Part shown: positions 1 to 8,066 of the stretch, one piece after another
Position numbering within the stretch: position 1 is the first letter of the stretch
Layout of the letters: each line of letters starts with the position of its first letter
Assembly (NCBI RefSeq): GCF_014203395.1
Contig: NZ_JACHIW010000001.1
Span: 1,054,001-1,118,000 of the forward strand
Length of the DNA: 64,000 nucleotides
Source of the DNA: Saccharopolyspora phatthalungensis
GTDB taxonomy: Bacteria; Actinomycetota; Actinomycetes; Mycobacteriales; Pseudonocardiaceae
Direction: 5' to 3'
Program-made: the position numbers and the translations under genes
Notes under the pieces: model-generated
Seen by the model: only the letters and a program-made list of their open reading frames with translations
Databases searched by the model: none
Told to the model about the DNA's origin: nothing

Positions 1-802
1 TCGGATTCGCGACGCCGTTGGACAACGCATACGCCGCGACACCGTCGCCGTTGTGCCACTGTTCCAGCCACACCTTGACCTGGGTGCCGTGTGCGCGCAG
101 GGCGCTGATCTTGGCGGGCAGATGCTCGGACACATCGACGACCGTGGTGATCGAGTCGTCCGCGACGCTGGCCAGCTCGTGCAGCCCGGGTAGTTCGAAG
201 GGCATGCCCTCGGCCTGCGCCAATCCGGCGAGGCCCTTCGCGAGCGTGTCGCGCGAAGGGACGGCGTAGAACACCCGTTGCACGTCGGGCACCTTCGCCG
301 CCGCCGCGACCGTCACCTCGTGGGCGCGGATGTGGTCCGGGTGGCCGTAACCGCCGTCGGCGGCATAGCTGACCACCACCTGCGGCTTCACCTCGCGCAG
401 CACCGCTTCCAACGCGTCGGTCTGCTCCTGCAGATCGCCGATGGCGAAGGCGCGCGGGTGGGCGTGTGGCAGGGCACCGGCCTGGCCGGGCTGCTCCCAG
501 AGCATCCCGGAGTCGCGCCACCGGCCAATGCCGCCGAGGAACCGGTGATCGGCTACCCGCAGCGCGGCGCAGGCCGAGCGCAGCTCGCCGACCCGGTAAC
601 CGCCGAGCTGGTCGGCCTGATCCGAGGCCAGGCCGCGCAGGCTTTCCGGGATGACCTCACCTTCCTCGCCGAGGGTGCAGGTCACCACCGCCACCTGCAC
701 ACCGCGGGCGGCGTAGCGGGCGATCGTCCCGCCGGTCCAGAGGGTCTCGTCGTCTGGGTGCGCGTGCACCAGCAGCAACCTCGGTGGGGCCGTCAGCGTC
801 AC
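1..802 (-). CDS. mshB: MshB, GlcNAc-inositol deacetylase of mycothiol synthesis (C-terminus beyond window)
   Basis: Zinc-dependent deacetylase that converts GlcNAc-Ins to GlcN-Ins in mycothiol biosynthesis (cytoplasmic). About 267 N-terminal residues are visible and the gene runs off the left edge. The LmbE-family metal motif HAHPDDE lies at residues 13-19 and GGYGHPDHIRAHE near residue 150, both typical zinc-ligand regions. The GTG at 802-800 was chosen because an in-frame stop (814-812) lies just upstream and the family motif follows at the expected distance. It is transcribed away from the LpqW-like gene region. The paralogous amidase gene mca lies at 62.6-63.5 kb; the tryptophan-rich sequence after the first motif and the lack of Mca-type features favour MshB here. 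Confidence 0.93.
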   Translation of the reverse strand, partial: MTLTAPPRLLLVHAHPDDETLWTGGTIARYAARGVQVAVVTCTLGEEGEVIPESLRGLASDQADQLGGYRVGELRSACAALRVADHRFLGGIGRWRDSGMLWEQPGQAGALPHAHPRAFAIGDLQEQTDALEAVLREVKPQVVVSYAADGGYGHPDHIRAHEVTVAAAAKVPDVQRVFYAVPSRDTLAKGLAGLAQAEGMPFELPGLHELASVADDSITTVVDVSEHLPAKISALRAHGTQVKVWLEQWHNGDGVAAYALSNGVANP

Positions 803-967
803 CGGCCCAGCCTAATGTGCGGCATGCACCACACAACGCACGGTAGCGGCATTACCCCGAACGTCCGTATCGAAGCGTCGCGAACGGATCATCAAAAGGC
901 GCCAAACGGGACGGAAGCGGTACGTCGCCGAGCCGCACGAACGGGCGTCTTTCCTGCTCACGTGCTG

Positions 968-1006
968 CGGGCCTGCCGGGTAGTCGCAGCTACCCGAGCA
1001 GGCCCG
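968..1006 (-). terminator. Terminator hairpin after the LpqW-like gene
   Basis: Positions 968-983 pair with 990-1006 (16 bp, one bulged A at 997), loop of six bases. It sits 22 bases beyond the stop codon of the minus-strand lipoprotein gene. There is no U tract, as is common in GC-rich actinobacteria. The rest of 803-1028 shows nothing coding. Confidence 0.7.
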
Positions 1007-1028
1007 GAACGTTCACTGGCAGCGAGCG

Positions 1029-2774
1029 TCAATAGCCGTCTTTATCGGCGGGCGTTCCGACCCACTGGGCAGCGGTGGAGAACGGCCCGGACAGGCCGTT
1101 GCCCGGCTGGACCCCGCTGACCTCCCGGCGCAGCGCCATCACCTGCGCCTGCTGATACAACGGGAGCGCGACCGCGTCCCGCCACAGCACCGATTCGACG
1201 TCCGCCGACGCCTTCGGGAACGGCACCTGCCCGGTCACCGCCGCGTCGATAGTCGGCTGCAACAGCGGGTCGCAGAACCCGGCATCGTTGTGCGGGAACG
1301 GTTTTTCGCTGTCCGGAGCCACGCCCGGACAGCCGTAGGAAGAGGCCATCATCCCCGCCGGGTCGCCGCCGGCCGGACGCGGCGCGATCGCCATGTCCAC
1401 CGAGCCCGCCCCACTGGAATCCCCGGAGCGCGGGTTGGCGGCCAGCGTTTCGCCGAAGAGCTGATCACCGGTCGGCGTTACCACCGTCGCCTGGATCCCC
1501 TGGTCCCGCAGCTGGCGCGCGGCCGCCTCGGCGATCCGGATGTACGACTCGTGCTCGAACGGCGCCGCGATGACCAGGTTCAGCGGGCGGCCGTCCCGCA
1601 ACCACGCCCCGCCGCTGCGCTGGTACCCGGCCTCGTTGAGCAGCCGCTCGACCTGCGCGGGATCCGGTTGGTTCGGCAGCCCCGGCTCGGTCGGCGTGTA
1701 GCCGCGCTCGGACGGCGCGAGCACCTGGGCGTGCGCCTGGAGCTGCTCGGCCGGACCGCCGCCGGTGCCGGCTTCGATCAACGCGGGCCGGTCGAGCGCC
1801 GCGAGGACCGCTTGGCGCACCTTGACGTCGGCCAGGGCTCGGCTGTCCTGCCGCAGCAGGACTTCCATCGTCGCCGGACGGGGCACGGTGATCAGCTGCA
1901 CCGCGTTGCCGAGGTCCCGCAGCGACTGCATCGTGCCCCGGTCCGCGCCGAAGACCGCGAGGTGGCTGTCACCGCTGCGCAACGCTTCGACCTGGCGAGC
2001 CTTGTCGATCGAACGCAGCACGATCCGGTCCGACTGCGCGGGCGGCCCCCAGTACCGGTCGTTGCGCTCCAGGATGATCTCGCCGCGATCAAGGTCGACC
2101 TGCCGAATCGCGAACGGCCCACCGGAGGCCGGGTAGCCGTCGTCGAGCACGGTAGCCCAACCGCGCGGCGCGTCCCGCAGCAGATGCGCGGGCAGCAGGT
2201 TGCTGAACAGCGTCTGCCAGCCCGGAAAAGGTTTGGCGAAGGTCACGTCAACGGTCTTGCCGCCCTGCCGCGACGCCACGTCGTCGATCAGCCGGTAACC
2301 GGCCGGGTCGGACACCCCCGGCTGAGACCGCAGCTGCTCCCACAGGTACACGAAGTCCTCGGCCGCGATCGGCGCGCCGTCGGACCAGCTGGCCTCGCGC
2401 CGGATCCGGTAGCGGACGGTGAACTTCTCCGCGTCCGGCACCACTTCGGCCGATTCCATCAGCGTGCTGTCCAGCTGCGGGCTGCCGTCGGGCGCCGGGC
2501 GGAACACCGACGGCAGCATCAGGCTGGCCAGCGCCGAACTCGTCGGCGACAGGTCGGCGAGGGTGTGCGGGTTGAATCCGCCTTCGAGTTCGTCGACCCC
2601 GACCACGACCTCGACCGGCATCGGCTGCGTCGGCGGGGCGCTGGTCGTCGGGGATTGCTTCGGGGCTTGCGGCACCAGTGGCGGCGGGGGCGCATTCGTG
2701 CAGGCAGCCACCACGGTAACGGTTGTCACCAGCAGGGAGACCGCAGCCAGTGGGCGGCGTCGACCCTGGGACAC
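1029..2774 (-). CDS. Family 5 extracellular solute-binding lipoprotein, LpqW-like
   Basis: A 581-residue lipoprotein of the peptide/nickel-binding (SBP_bac_5) fold. The signal sequence ends in a lipobox VVAAC with the lipidated Cys at residue 25. A Pro-rich linker and the large binding domain follow. GTG at 2774 is preceded by GGGAGG at the right spacing; longer upstream reading is open but lacks family sequence. No permease or ATPase genes adjoin it, unlike a true peptide importer. Its place between typA and mshB is the place of lpqW in mycobacteria, where LpqW influences phosphatidylinositol mannoside / lipoarabinomannan synthesis rather than transport. That role here is inferred from synteny only; a peptide-binding role remains possible. 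Confidence 0.85.
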   Translation of the reverse strand: MSQGRRRPLAAVSLLVTTVTVVAACTNAPPPPLVPQAPKQSPTTSAPPTQPMPVEVVVGVDELEGGFNPHTLADLSPTSSALASLMLPSVFRPAPDGSPQLDSTLMESAEVVPDAEKFTVRYRIRREASWSDGAPIAAEDFVYLWEQLRSQPGVSDPAGYRLIDDVASRQGGKTVDVTFAKPFPGWQTLFSNLLPAHLLRDAPRGWATVLDDGYPASGGPFAIRQVDLDRGEIILERNDRYWGPPAQSDRIVLRSIDKARQVEALRSGDSHLAVFGADRGTMQSLRDLGNAVQLITVPRPATMEVLLRQDSRALADVKVRQAVLAALDRPALIEAGTGGGPAEQLQAHAQVLAPSERGYTPTEPGLPNQPDPAQVERLLNEAGYQRSGGAWLRDGRPLNLVIAAPFEHESYIRIAEAAARQLRDQGIQATVVTPTGDQLFGETLAANPRSGDSSGAGSVDMAIAPRPAGGDPAGMMASSYGCPGVAPDSEKPFPHNDAGFCDPLLQPTIDAAVTGQVPFPKASADVESVLWRDAVALPLYQQAQVMALRREVSGVQPGNGLSGPFSTAAQWVGTPADKDGY

Positions 2775-2996
2775 GCCGAACCTCCCCTCATGTCTGCTCC
2801 CCCGACCACCCCGGCAACCCGGGGCGACTCGCCCGCGCAAAAGGGCGCGAGTGCCCTCATGGTTCCTGGCGTCGGCGAGGTGATCGACACCGGGGTCAAC
2901 GCCCAGTGTGCACGTGCCGCGCACGAAACCACGAATTTCGCGCGCGCCGGAACCGCACGCGCACCGTCCCTAAACGCTGGTTTGCTCTTCGTCTTT

Positions 2997-3146
2997 GAAG
3001 CGGCGCAGCCGCTTAGCGCACCTACGCCACTTGCACCGCCGCGGGTTCTCAAAGGTCTCCTCGCGAGGACGGCCCCGACGCTGTGTAGTCGGGGACCCCG
3101 CAGTCGAGAAGACCTCTGAGGTTCCGCTACCCGCACCGCCACGCAA
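2997..3146. repeat. Dispersed intergenic repeat, copy A
   Basis: Fills the middle of the 393-base gap between typA and the LpqW-like gene (2775-3167), which holds no gene. It shares four ordered blocks with copy B at 19.35-19.54 kb: the hairpin GCGGCGCAGCCGCTT (3000-3014), CTTGCACCGCCGC (3030-3042), GCGAGGAC plus a GCCCC..CGC.GTGTA block (3063-3087), and CCGC.ACCCGCACCGC.ACGCA (3124-3145). Spacers between blocks diverge. It contains small palindromes and no open frame. The remainder of the gap (2775-2996) shows only the ribosome-binding site of the lipoprotein gene. Confidence 0.75.
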
Positions 3147-3167
3147 AGCGAGCCTGGCAACAGGAAA

Positions 3168-5081
3168 TCAGGCGTTGTCGCGGGCCTTGGCGCGAGACCG
3201 CTCGCGGGCGCGGGTGGTGCTGTCCAGGACGGTCTTGCGCACCCGGATCGCCGCCGGACCGACCTCGACGCACTCATCGGCGGAGCAGAACTCCAGCGCC
3301 TCCTCCAGCGCCAGCGTACGCGGCTTGGCCAGCCGCTCCAGCTCGTCCGCGGTGGAGGACCGCATGTTGGTGAGCTTCTTCTCCTTGGTGATGTTGACGT
3401 CGAGGTCTTCGGCGCGCGGGTTCTCCCCGACCACCATGCCCTCGTAGACCTCGTTGCCCGGCTCCACGAAGAAGCTGCCGCGATCGGCCAGCTGGAGCAG
3501 CGCGTAGGTCGTCGCCGAGCCGGCCCTGTCGGCCACCAGCGAACCGGTGTGCCGGGTGCGTAGCTCGCCCACCCACGGGAAGTAGCCCTCGAAGACGTGG
3601 TTGGCGATGCCGGTACCACGGGTCTCGGTCAGGAACTCGGTGCGGAACCCGATCAGGCCGCGGGCGGGCACCACGTATTCCAGCTTGATGCGCCCGGTGC
3701 CGTGCCCGTCCATGCTCTCCATCCGGCCCTTGCGCCCGGCCAGCAGCTGGGTGATCGCGCCGAGGTGCTCCTCGGGGGCGTCGATGGTGAGCCGCTCGAA
3801 CGGCTCGCACAGCTGGCCGTCGATGGTCCGGGTGACCACCTGCGGCTTGCCGACCGTGAGCTCGAAGCCCTCCCGGCGCATGGTCTCCACCAGGATGGCC
3901 AGCGCCAGCTCGCCGCGGCCCTGCACCTCCCAGGCGTCCGGCCGCTCGGTGGGCAGCACCTTCATGCTGACGTTGCCGATCAGCTCGGCGTCCAGCCGGT
4001 TCTTGACCAGTCGCGCGGTGACCTTGGTGCCACCGTTGCGGCCGGTCAGCGGCGAGGTGTTGACGCCGATGGTCATCGAGATCGCCGGGTCGTCGACGGT
4101 GATCCGGGGCAGCGGCTCGGGGGCGTCAGGGTCGGCGAGGGTGTCGCCGATGGTGATATCCGGGATCCCGGCGATGGCGACCAGGTCGCCCGCGGACGCC
4201 TCGCCGCACGGCACCCGGTCGAGATTTTCGGTGATCAGCAGCTCGGTCAGCCGGACCTTCTCGACGGTGCCATCGGCGCGGCACCAGCCGACGGTCTGGC
4301 CCTTGCGCAGGGTGCCGGAGTGGATCCGGCACAGCGCGATTCGACCGAGGAACGAGGAAGCGTCGAGGTTGGTCACCAGGGCACGCAGCGGCGCCTCGGT
4401 GTCGGCGACCGGCGCAGGCACGTGCTTGAGCAGCACGTCGAACAGCGCGGTGAGGTCTTCCTCGGCGGGCAGCTCGCCGTCCACCGGCTGGGCCAGCGAG
4501 GCCCGGCCGGCGCGCGCGGAGGCGTAGACGACCGGCAGGTCCAGGATGGCCTCCATGTCGAGCTCGACCTCCCCGTCGAGCTCGCTGGCCAGTTCCAGCA
4601 GCAGGTCGTGGGTCTCCTCGACGACCTCGGCGCAGCGGGCGTCCGGGCGGTCGACCTTGTTCACCACGAGGATCACCGGCAGCCCGGCGGCCAGCGTCTT
4701 GCGCAGCACGAACCGGGTCTGCGGCAACGGACCCTCGCTGGCGTCCACCAGCAGCAGCACGCCGTCGACCATCGACAGGGCGCGCTCCACCTCGCCGCCG
4801 AAGTCGGCGTGGCCGGGGGTGTCCACCACGTTGATGGTCACCGGGCCGGCGTCGGTCTCCCGGCGGACCGCGGTGTTCTTGGCGAGGATCGTGATGCCCT
4901 TCTCCCGCTCCAGGTCGTTGGAGTCCATCACGCGGTCGACGAGCTCGGCGCGTTCGGAGAAGGCCCCGGACTGCCGCAGCATGGCGTCCACCAGGGTGGT
5001 CTTGCCGTGATCGACGTGGGCGACGATGGCGACATTGCGCAGATCACTGCGAATGGGGGCGGCGACGCTGATGGCGGACAC
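3168..5081 (-). CDS. typA: TypA/BipA ribosome-associated GTPase
   Basis: Translational GTPase of the EF-G/LepA superfamily, 637 residues, usual length for TypA. The P-loop region AHVDHGKTT is at residues 21-29, followed by the DTPGHADF switch II motif and NKVD (G4). The C-terminal BipA-specific domains are complete ([15 protein letters not shown] is visible). It binds ribosomes and supports subunit assembly and stress growth. Start GTG at 5081 has AGGAG seven bases upstream; the long upstream open frame lacks homology and is rejected. Neighbouring LpqW-like and mshB genes match mycobacterial order. Confidence 0.96.
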   Translation of the reverse strand: MSAISVAAPIRSDLRNVAIVAHVDHGKTTLVDAMLRQSGAFSERAELVDRVMDSNDLEREKGITILAKNTAVRRETDAGPVTINVVDTPGHADFGGEVERALSMVDGVLLLVDASEGPLPQTRFVLRKTLAAGLPVILVVNKVDRPDARCAEVVEETHDLLLELASELDGEVELDMEAILDLPVVYASARAGRASLAQPVDGELPAEEDLTALFDVLLKHVPAPVADTEAPLRALVTNLDASSFLGRIALCRIHSGTLRKGQTVGWCRADGTVEKVRLTELLITENLDRVPCGEASAGDLVAIAGIPDITIGDTLADPDAPEPLPRITVDDPAISMTIGVNTSPLTGRNGGTKVTARLVKNRLDAELIGNVSMKVLPTERPDAWEVQGRGELALAILVETMRREGFELTVGKPQVVTRTIDGQLCEPFERLTIDAPEEHLGAITQLLAGRKGRMESMDGHGTGRIKLEYVVPARGLIGFRTEFLTETRGTGIANHVFEGYFPWVGELRTRHTGSLVADRAGSATTYALLQLADRGSFFVEPGNEVYEGMVVGENPRAEDLDVNITKEKKLTNMRSSTADELERLAKPRTLALEEALEFCSADECVEVGPAAIRVRKTVLDSTTRARERSRAKARDNA

Positions 5082-5339
5082 GCGGGTACTCCTGGATCGG
5101 CGCAGGTGGGCGCGGCGGGTTCGTCGACTTGACCGGGCGCGGGTGTTCCGCAAGGCACCGAGCCGCGGCTCCACTGCGCCGCAGCTGCGGAGCTTCCTTG
5201 GGCGGCACCCCACCGGAGTGGGGTGCGCGCGTCGACGCGCGGCTCGGTCCAGCTTAGTGCAACCTGATGCGGGACCGGCCGTCGCGTGCTCAGCGCAACA
5301 CCCGACGCCCGGTGCCGACATCAAGTTCGCCAACCGAGG
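5082..5339. other. Divergent intergenic region with a hairpin
   Basis: The gap between typA (minus) and the small iron-box gene (plus) carries a perfect 9-bp stem (5205-5213 with 5218-5226, four-base loop) followed at once by the self-complementary GCGCGTCGACGCGC tract. It probably lies in the typA leader or acts as a bidirectional barrier. No gene is visible. Confidence 0.4.
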
Positions 5340-5358
5340 TTAGGTTCGCCTAGCCTGT
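5340..5358 (+). promoter_or_regulatory. Candidate IdeR/DtxR iron box
   Basis: The 19-mer beginning TTAGGTTCGCCTAGCCT matches the DtxR/IdeR consensus TTAGGTTAGSCTAACCTAA at 15 of 19 positions, with both half-site cores intact. It ends 34 bases before the GTG of the small Cys/Lys-rich gene, a position where an Fe-loaded repressor would block transcription. Binding is inferred. Confidence 0.65.
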
Positions 5359-5392
5359 GCCCAACCGCGAATCAGCATCGGAAAGACAAACC

Positions 5393-5563
5393 GTGGGCAA
5401 AGGCACTATCAAGGTCAAAAAGAAATGTTGCAAGTCTCAACCACCATGCAAGAGCTGTCCAATCGTGGTATTGCGCAGCTTGCTGCGCGAGGCCAAAGCG
5501 GAGGAGGTCAAGAAAACGCAAAAGAAGGCTAAGAAAGGAGCAAAGAAAAAGAGCATAAAATGA
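5393..5563 (+). CDS. Small Cys- and Lys-rich protein behind an iron box
   Basis: A 56-residue protein, very basic, with a CC-x5-C-x2-C cysteine cluster (KKCCKSQPPCKSCP) at residues 10-23 and a lysine-rich C-terminal third ending KKGAKKKSIK. No membrane segment or signal peptide. The start GTG at 5393 is preceded by GGAAAG; the in-frame GTG at 5357 would place the start codon inside the iron box and is disfavoured. Four closely spaced cysteines suggest metal or Fe-S coordination, or a small zinc-ribbon-like fold that touches RNA or DNA. I do not recognise the family with certainty. Iron-repressed expression is predicted from the operator. Base composition is poorer in GC than its neighbours because of the AAG/AAA codons. 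Confidence 0.7.
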   Translation: MGKGTIKVKKKCCKSQPPCKSCPIVVLRSLLREAKAEEVKKTQKKAKKGAKKKSIK

Positions 5564-5605
5564 TCTGACCGCGGCGCCTGCCGTGGTTCACGGGTACTTC
5601 CGAGA

Positions 5606-5923
5606 CTACTTGCGGACTGCCGTGGACGCGGGCAACGGGTCGGCGTACATCGCCAACTCGGGGATCGTCCGCAGCGCTTGGAACTCGATGACCTCGTATC
5701 GAGCGAGTTTGTGCAGTGCGAACGGGTCGGTCGCGAGGATCGCGTCCAGCCTGCCGCGAGACATCGCCCGGGCGATGATCACCCCACCGCTGCGCGGCAG
5801 GCGGTGGCCGGCGGCGATGAAGTCGTGCGCATCGTAATGCCGGGTCACCCATTCATAGTGATCTACCAAGTGGGCGTCGATATCCGATTCTGGCGCGGTG
5901 TATTGCAGCAGCACTACAAACAT
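5606..5923 (-). CDS. YciI-family protein
   Basis: A 105-residue single YCII domain (dimeric alpha-beta barrel related to muconolactone isomerase). The N-terminal strand FVVLLQYTAPESDIDAHL is followed by the conserved HYEWV segment. The later Asp-Pro-Phe (TDPFALHKLARYEV) is the family signature around the putative catalytic Asp. The exact substrate of this family is generally unknown. It converges on the iron-box gene and diverges from trpS, with the trp leader lying upstream on the other strand. Start ATG 5923 has only a weak ribosome-binding site (GAAAGA). Confidence 0.85.
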   Translation of the reverse strand: MFVVLLQYTAPESDIDAHLVDHYEWVTRHYDAHDFIAAGHRLPRSGGVIIARAMSRGRLDAILATDPFALHKLARYEVIEFQALRTIPELAMYADPLPASTAVRK

Positions 5924-5991
5924 TCTTTCACGGTAGCCCTTCCACTTGACCGCTGCCGATCACCAAGCGGTAACATTGCGATGTGCGCGCA

Positions 5992-6045
5992 ATGTCGAAC
6001 ACTTGGTGGGCCGTCCGCGGGCGGCCCAGCGGCATCGTGCACTGA
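5992..6045 (+). CDS. trpS leader peptide with tandem Trp codons
   Basis: A 17-codon frame, MSNTWWAVRGRPSGIVH then TGA, ending 87 bases before trpS. Two consecutive TGG codons at 6004-6009 are the hallmark of ribosome-mediated attenuation of a Trp-responsive gene. Tandem Trp codons are rare by chance, and this is directly upstream of a tryptophanyl-tRNA synthetase. No strong Shine-Dalgarno is visible, so translation is inferred. Confidence 0.7.
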   Translation: MSNTWWAVRGRPSGIVH

Positions 6046-6120
6046 CACGCAGATCATCGGTCGCTCCTCCGGACGGCCGAGCGATGCGAGGTCGATCCCG
6101 GTGACAGCGGCCCGAGACCC
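6009..6120 (+). promoter_or_regulatory. Candidate transcription attenuator of trpS
   Basis: Mutually exclusive pairings are visible. Segment 6009-6017, which starts in the second Trp codon, can pair with 6018-6026 (one G-U) or perfectly with 6070-6078, nine bases each. Segment 6061-6066 pairs with 6079-6084 (TCGCTC/GAGCGA). A ribosome stalled at the Trp codons would mask 6009-6017 and change which downstream hairpin forms. Which structure is the terminator cannot be decided by eye. Confidence 0.55.
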
Positions 6121-6132
6121 CAGGAGAGACCA

Positions 6133-7098
6133 ATGACCCGCTTGTCCGGGATCACCCCGTCTGGCCACGTCCAGTTGGGCAACTACCTCGGCGCCGTGCG
6201 ACGGTGGGCGGCCGAGCGCGAACCCGCGGACCTGTTCTTCGTCTCCGACCTGCACGCCATGACCACGCCGCCCCGGCCGCAGCGGCTGCGCGCACTCACC
6301 CGCGAGCAGTTCGCGGTGCTGCTCGCCGCGGGCATCGACCCGGATGCGCTGTTCGTGCAATCGGACCTGGCCGGCGAGCTGGGGGCGCTGAACTGGATCC
6401 TGGAGTGCACCTGCTCCTACGGCGAAGCCGCCCGGATGATCCAGTTCAAGGAGAAGGGCGCCGGGCAGGAATCGGTGCGCGTCGGCCTGCTGACCTACCC
6501 GGTGCTGATGGCGGCGGACATCCTGCTGCAGGGCGCGACCCAGGTGCCGGTCGGCAGCGACCAGGACCAGCACGTGGAACTCGCCCGCACGCTGGCCCGC
6601 CGGTTCAACGCCAACTACGGCGACGTGTTCGCCGTTCCCGAAGCCGTGGTGCCCAAGACCGCGGCTCGGGTCCGTGACCTGGCCGACCCGAGCCGCAAGA
6701 TGGAGAAGTCCAACCAGCAGTCCCCCGGCGTGGTTTTCGTGCTCGACGAGCCCGACGTCATTCGCCGCAAGTTCCGCCGAGCGGTCACCGACGGCCTCGA
6801 CGAAGTGCGTTACGACCCGGACGGCCGCCCCGGTGTGGCGAACCTCCTGGAGATCCTCGCCGCCTGCACCGAAACCAGCCCGTACACCGCGGCCGAATCC
6901 GCGAGCACCTACGCGGAGCTCAAGGACGCGGTGGCCGAGGCCGTGATCGAGGAGTTGCGACCGGTGCGCGAACGCGCCCGGAAGCTCCTGGACGACCTGA
7001 CGGAGCTGGACCGCATCCGGGCCCACGGCGCGAAGCGCGCGAGCGAGCGAGCACAGCCCCGGCTGCAGGCCGCGCTCCGCGTGACCGGCCTGCGCTGA
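6133..7098 (+). CDS. trpS: Tryptophanyl-tRNA synthetase, probably an auxiliary attenuated copy
   Basis: Class I synthetase charging tRNA-Trp, 321 residues, near the usual 330. HIGH-equivalent SGHVQLGNYLG spans residues 10-20. The KMSKS-equivalent reads KMEKS at 189-193, with Glu in place of Ser. GSDQDQHVELAR and YPVLMAADIL are standard TrpRS motifs. ATG 6133 follows AGGAGAG. Streptomyces can carry two trpS genes, and the auxiliary, indolmycin-resistant one of S. coelicolor is known to be controlled by ribosome-mediated attenuation. The leader peptide with tandem Trp codons here suggests this is that type. Resistance itself is not demonstrated by sequence, and another trpS elsewhere would be expected if the idea is right. 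Confidence 0.93.
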   Translation: MTRLSGITPSGHVQLGNYLGAVRRWAAEREPADLFFVSDLHAMTTPPRPQRLRALTREQFAVLLAAGIDPDALFVQSDLAGELGALNWILECTCSYGEAARMIQFKEKGAGQESVRVGLLTYPVLMAADILLQGATQVPVGSDQDQHVELARTLARRFNANYGDVFAVPEAVVPKTAARVRDLADPSRKMEKSNQQSPGVVFVLDEPDVIRRKFRRAVTDGLDEVRYDPDGRPGVANLLEILAACTETSPYTAAESASTYAELKDAVAEAVIEELRPVRERARKLLDDLTELDRIRAHGAKRASERAQPRLQAALRVTGLR

Positions 7099-7114
7099 TC
7101 TGCCGAGGCCGGGG

Positions 7115-7143
7115 GCTCGTGGCCGGACCAACCGGTCACGAGC
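7115..7143 (+). terminator. Terminator after trpS
   Basis: A 12-bp stem (7115-7126 with 7132-7143, one G-U) and a five-base loop start 17 bases after the trpS stop. Confidence 0.7.
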
Positions 7144-7301
7144 GCCTCGTACTTGGCCTGTCCGCGCATTCGTTGACCAGTTCGAGTGGATCACCTGGCG
7201 AACACCTGATCACTGCCCCCAACCTGGACTCATGCGTACTGCGATGGAAGGCAACACCGCGCTTTTGGTTGAGACGTTCCAGGTTGATAGGGAGTGCCGC
7301 C

Positions 7302-8066
7302 GTGGCCGCACCAGCGTTCGACTTCGACCCTCTCATCGGTCTGGACGGCTTGTGGACGCCCGAGCTCGCCGACAGGTACCTACCGATTCCGGGGATGCCC
7401 CCGGCCAAGTACGAGTGCCTGGACGGAAAACTGATCACGAGCCCACGCGAAGCCATGTTCGCCATTTGGACGTTGGGAAAGCATCTGGAACCGGCTGCGG
7501 CCGAGTGCGGGCACCTCTTTTACCTGACCGTCAACCTGCTGCTCGATGTGCAGAAGTGGATCGAACTCGACTTCGTCGTGCTGAAACGTTCCGGCCGTGG
7601 TCGCACCTGGATTCCGCCGGAAGACGTACTGCTTGCGGGCGAATGCGTGTCGCCGTCCAGCAAGCAGAACGATCACGTCAACAAACCCGCGAGATGCGCG
7701 GCAGTCGGCATTCCCTACTTCATGCGTGTCGAGGTCGCTTACTCCGATGGCCGCGTGAACGTCGTGCTGCTTCGGCTGGACAACGGCGAGTACCGACCAC
7801 ACTCCAGGGGTTCCGAAGCCGAGGTCTTCGAGACGGACCTGCCGCTTCCGTTGTCCTTCAACCCAGCCGAGTTACTGGAGCGACTCAAGCCTCGGCCAGC
7901 AGGTCTCGGAGGGAGTGGACGAGGACTCGGTCGGCGTCCAGCCAGTCGAGTGCGGTCAGTTCGTCCGCGGTCACCCAGCGGACTTCGTGGTGCTCCACCG
8001 CTTCCGGGATCGCCGTCGGGTCTGCGAGCTCGGCGGTGTGGATGCGCAGCAGCATTCCGTTGCTGA
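7302..8066 (+). CDS. Uma2-family (DUF820) putative endonuclease-fold protein with extended C-terminus
   Basis: About the first 190 of 254 codons read as a Uma2/DUF820 protein of the PD-(D/E)XK nuclease fold. The candidate metal-binding Asp is in ELDFVVLKR, followed by the ECVSPSSKQND segment and the KPARCAAVGIPYFMRVE core. Such proteins are abundant in actinobacteria and cyanobacteria and of unproven function. GTG 7302 has GGGAG eight bases upstream. The family normally ends near ALSFDPAELL-type sequence (here around 7890), but no stop occurs until 8066. The last ~60 codons therefore run antisense into the Nudix gene and look like non-native read-on, perhaps after loss of the original stop. 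Confidence 0.7.
   Translation: MAAPAFDFDPLIGLDGLWTPELADRYLPIPGMPPAKYECLDGKLITSPREAMFAIWTLGKHLEPAAAECGHLFYLTVNLLLDVQKWIELDFVVLKRSGRGRTWIPPEDVLLAGECVSPSSKQNDHVNKPARCAAVGIPYFMRVEVAYSDGRVNVVLLRLDNGEYRPHSRGSEAEVFETDLPLPLSFNPAELLERLKPRPAGLGGSGRGLGRRPASRVRSVRPRSPSGLRGAPPLPGSPSGLRARRCGCAAAFRC

Noticed and set aside
1290..3119. 609-codon plus-strand frame opposite the LpqW-like gene
   Set aside because: Runs through the lipoprotein gene and the intergenic repeat with no recognisable domain; antisense artefact.
5357..5392. Upstream GTG start for the Cys/Lys-rich small protein
   Set aside because: It would overlap the iron box and has no ribosome-binding site; GTG 5393 has GGAAAG at good spacing.
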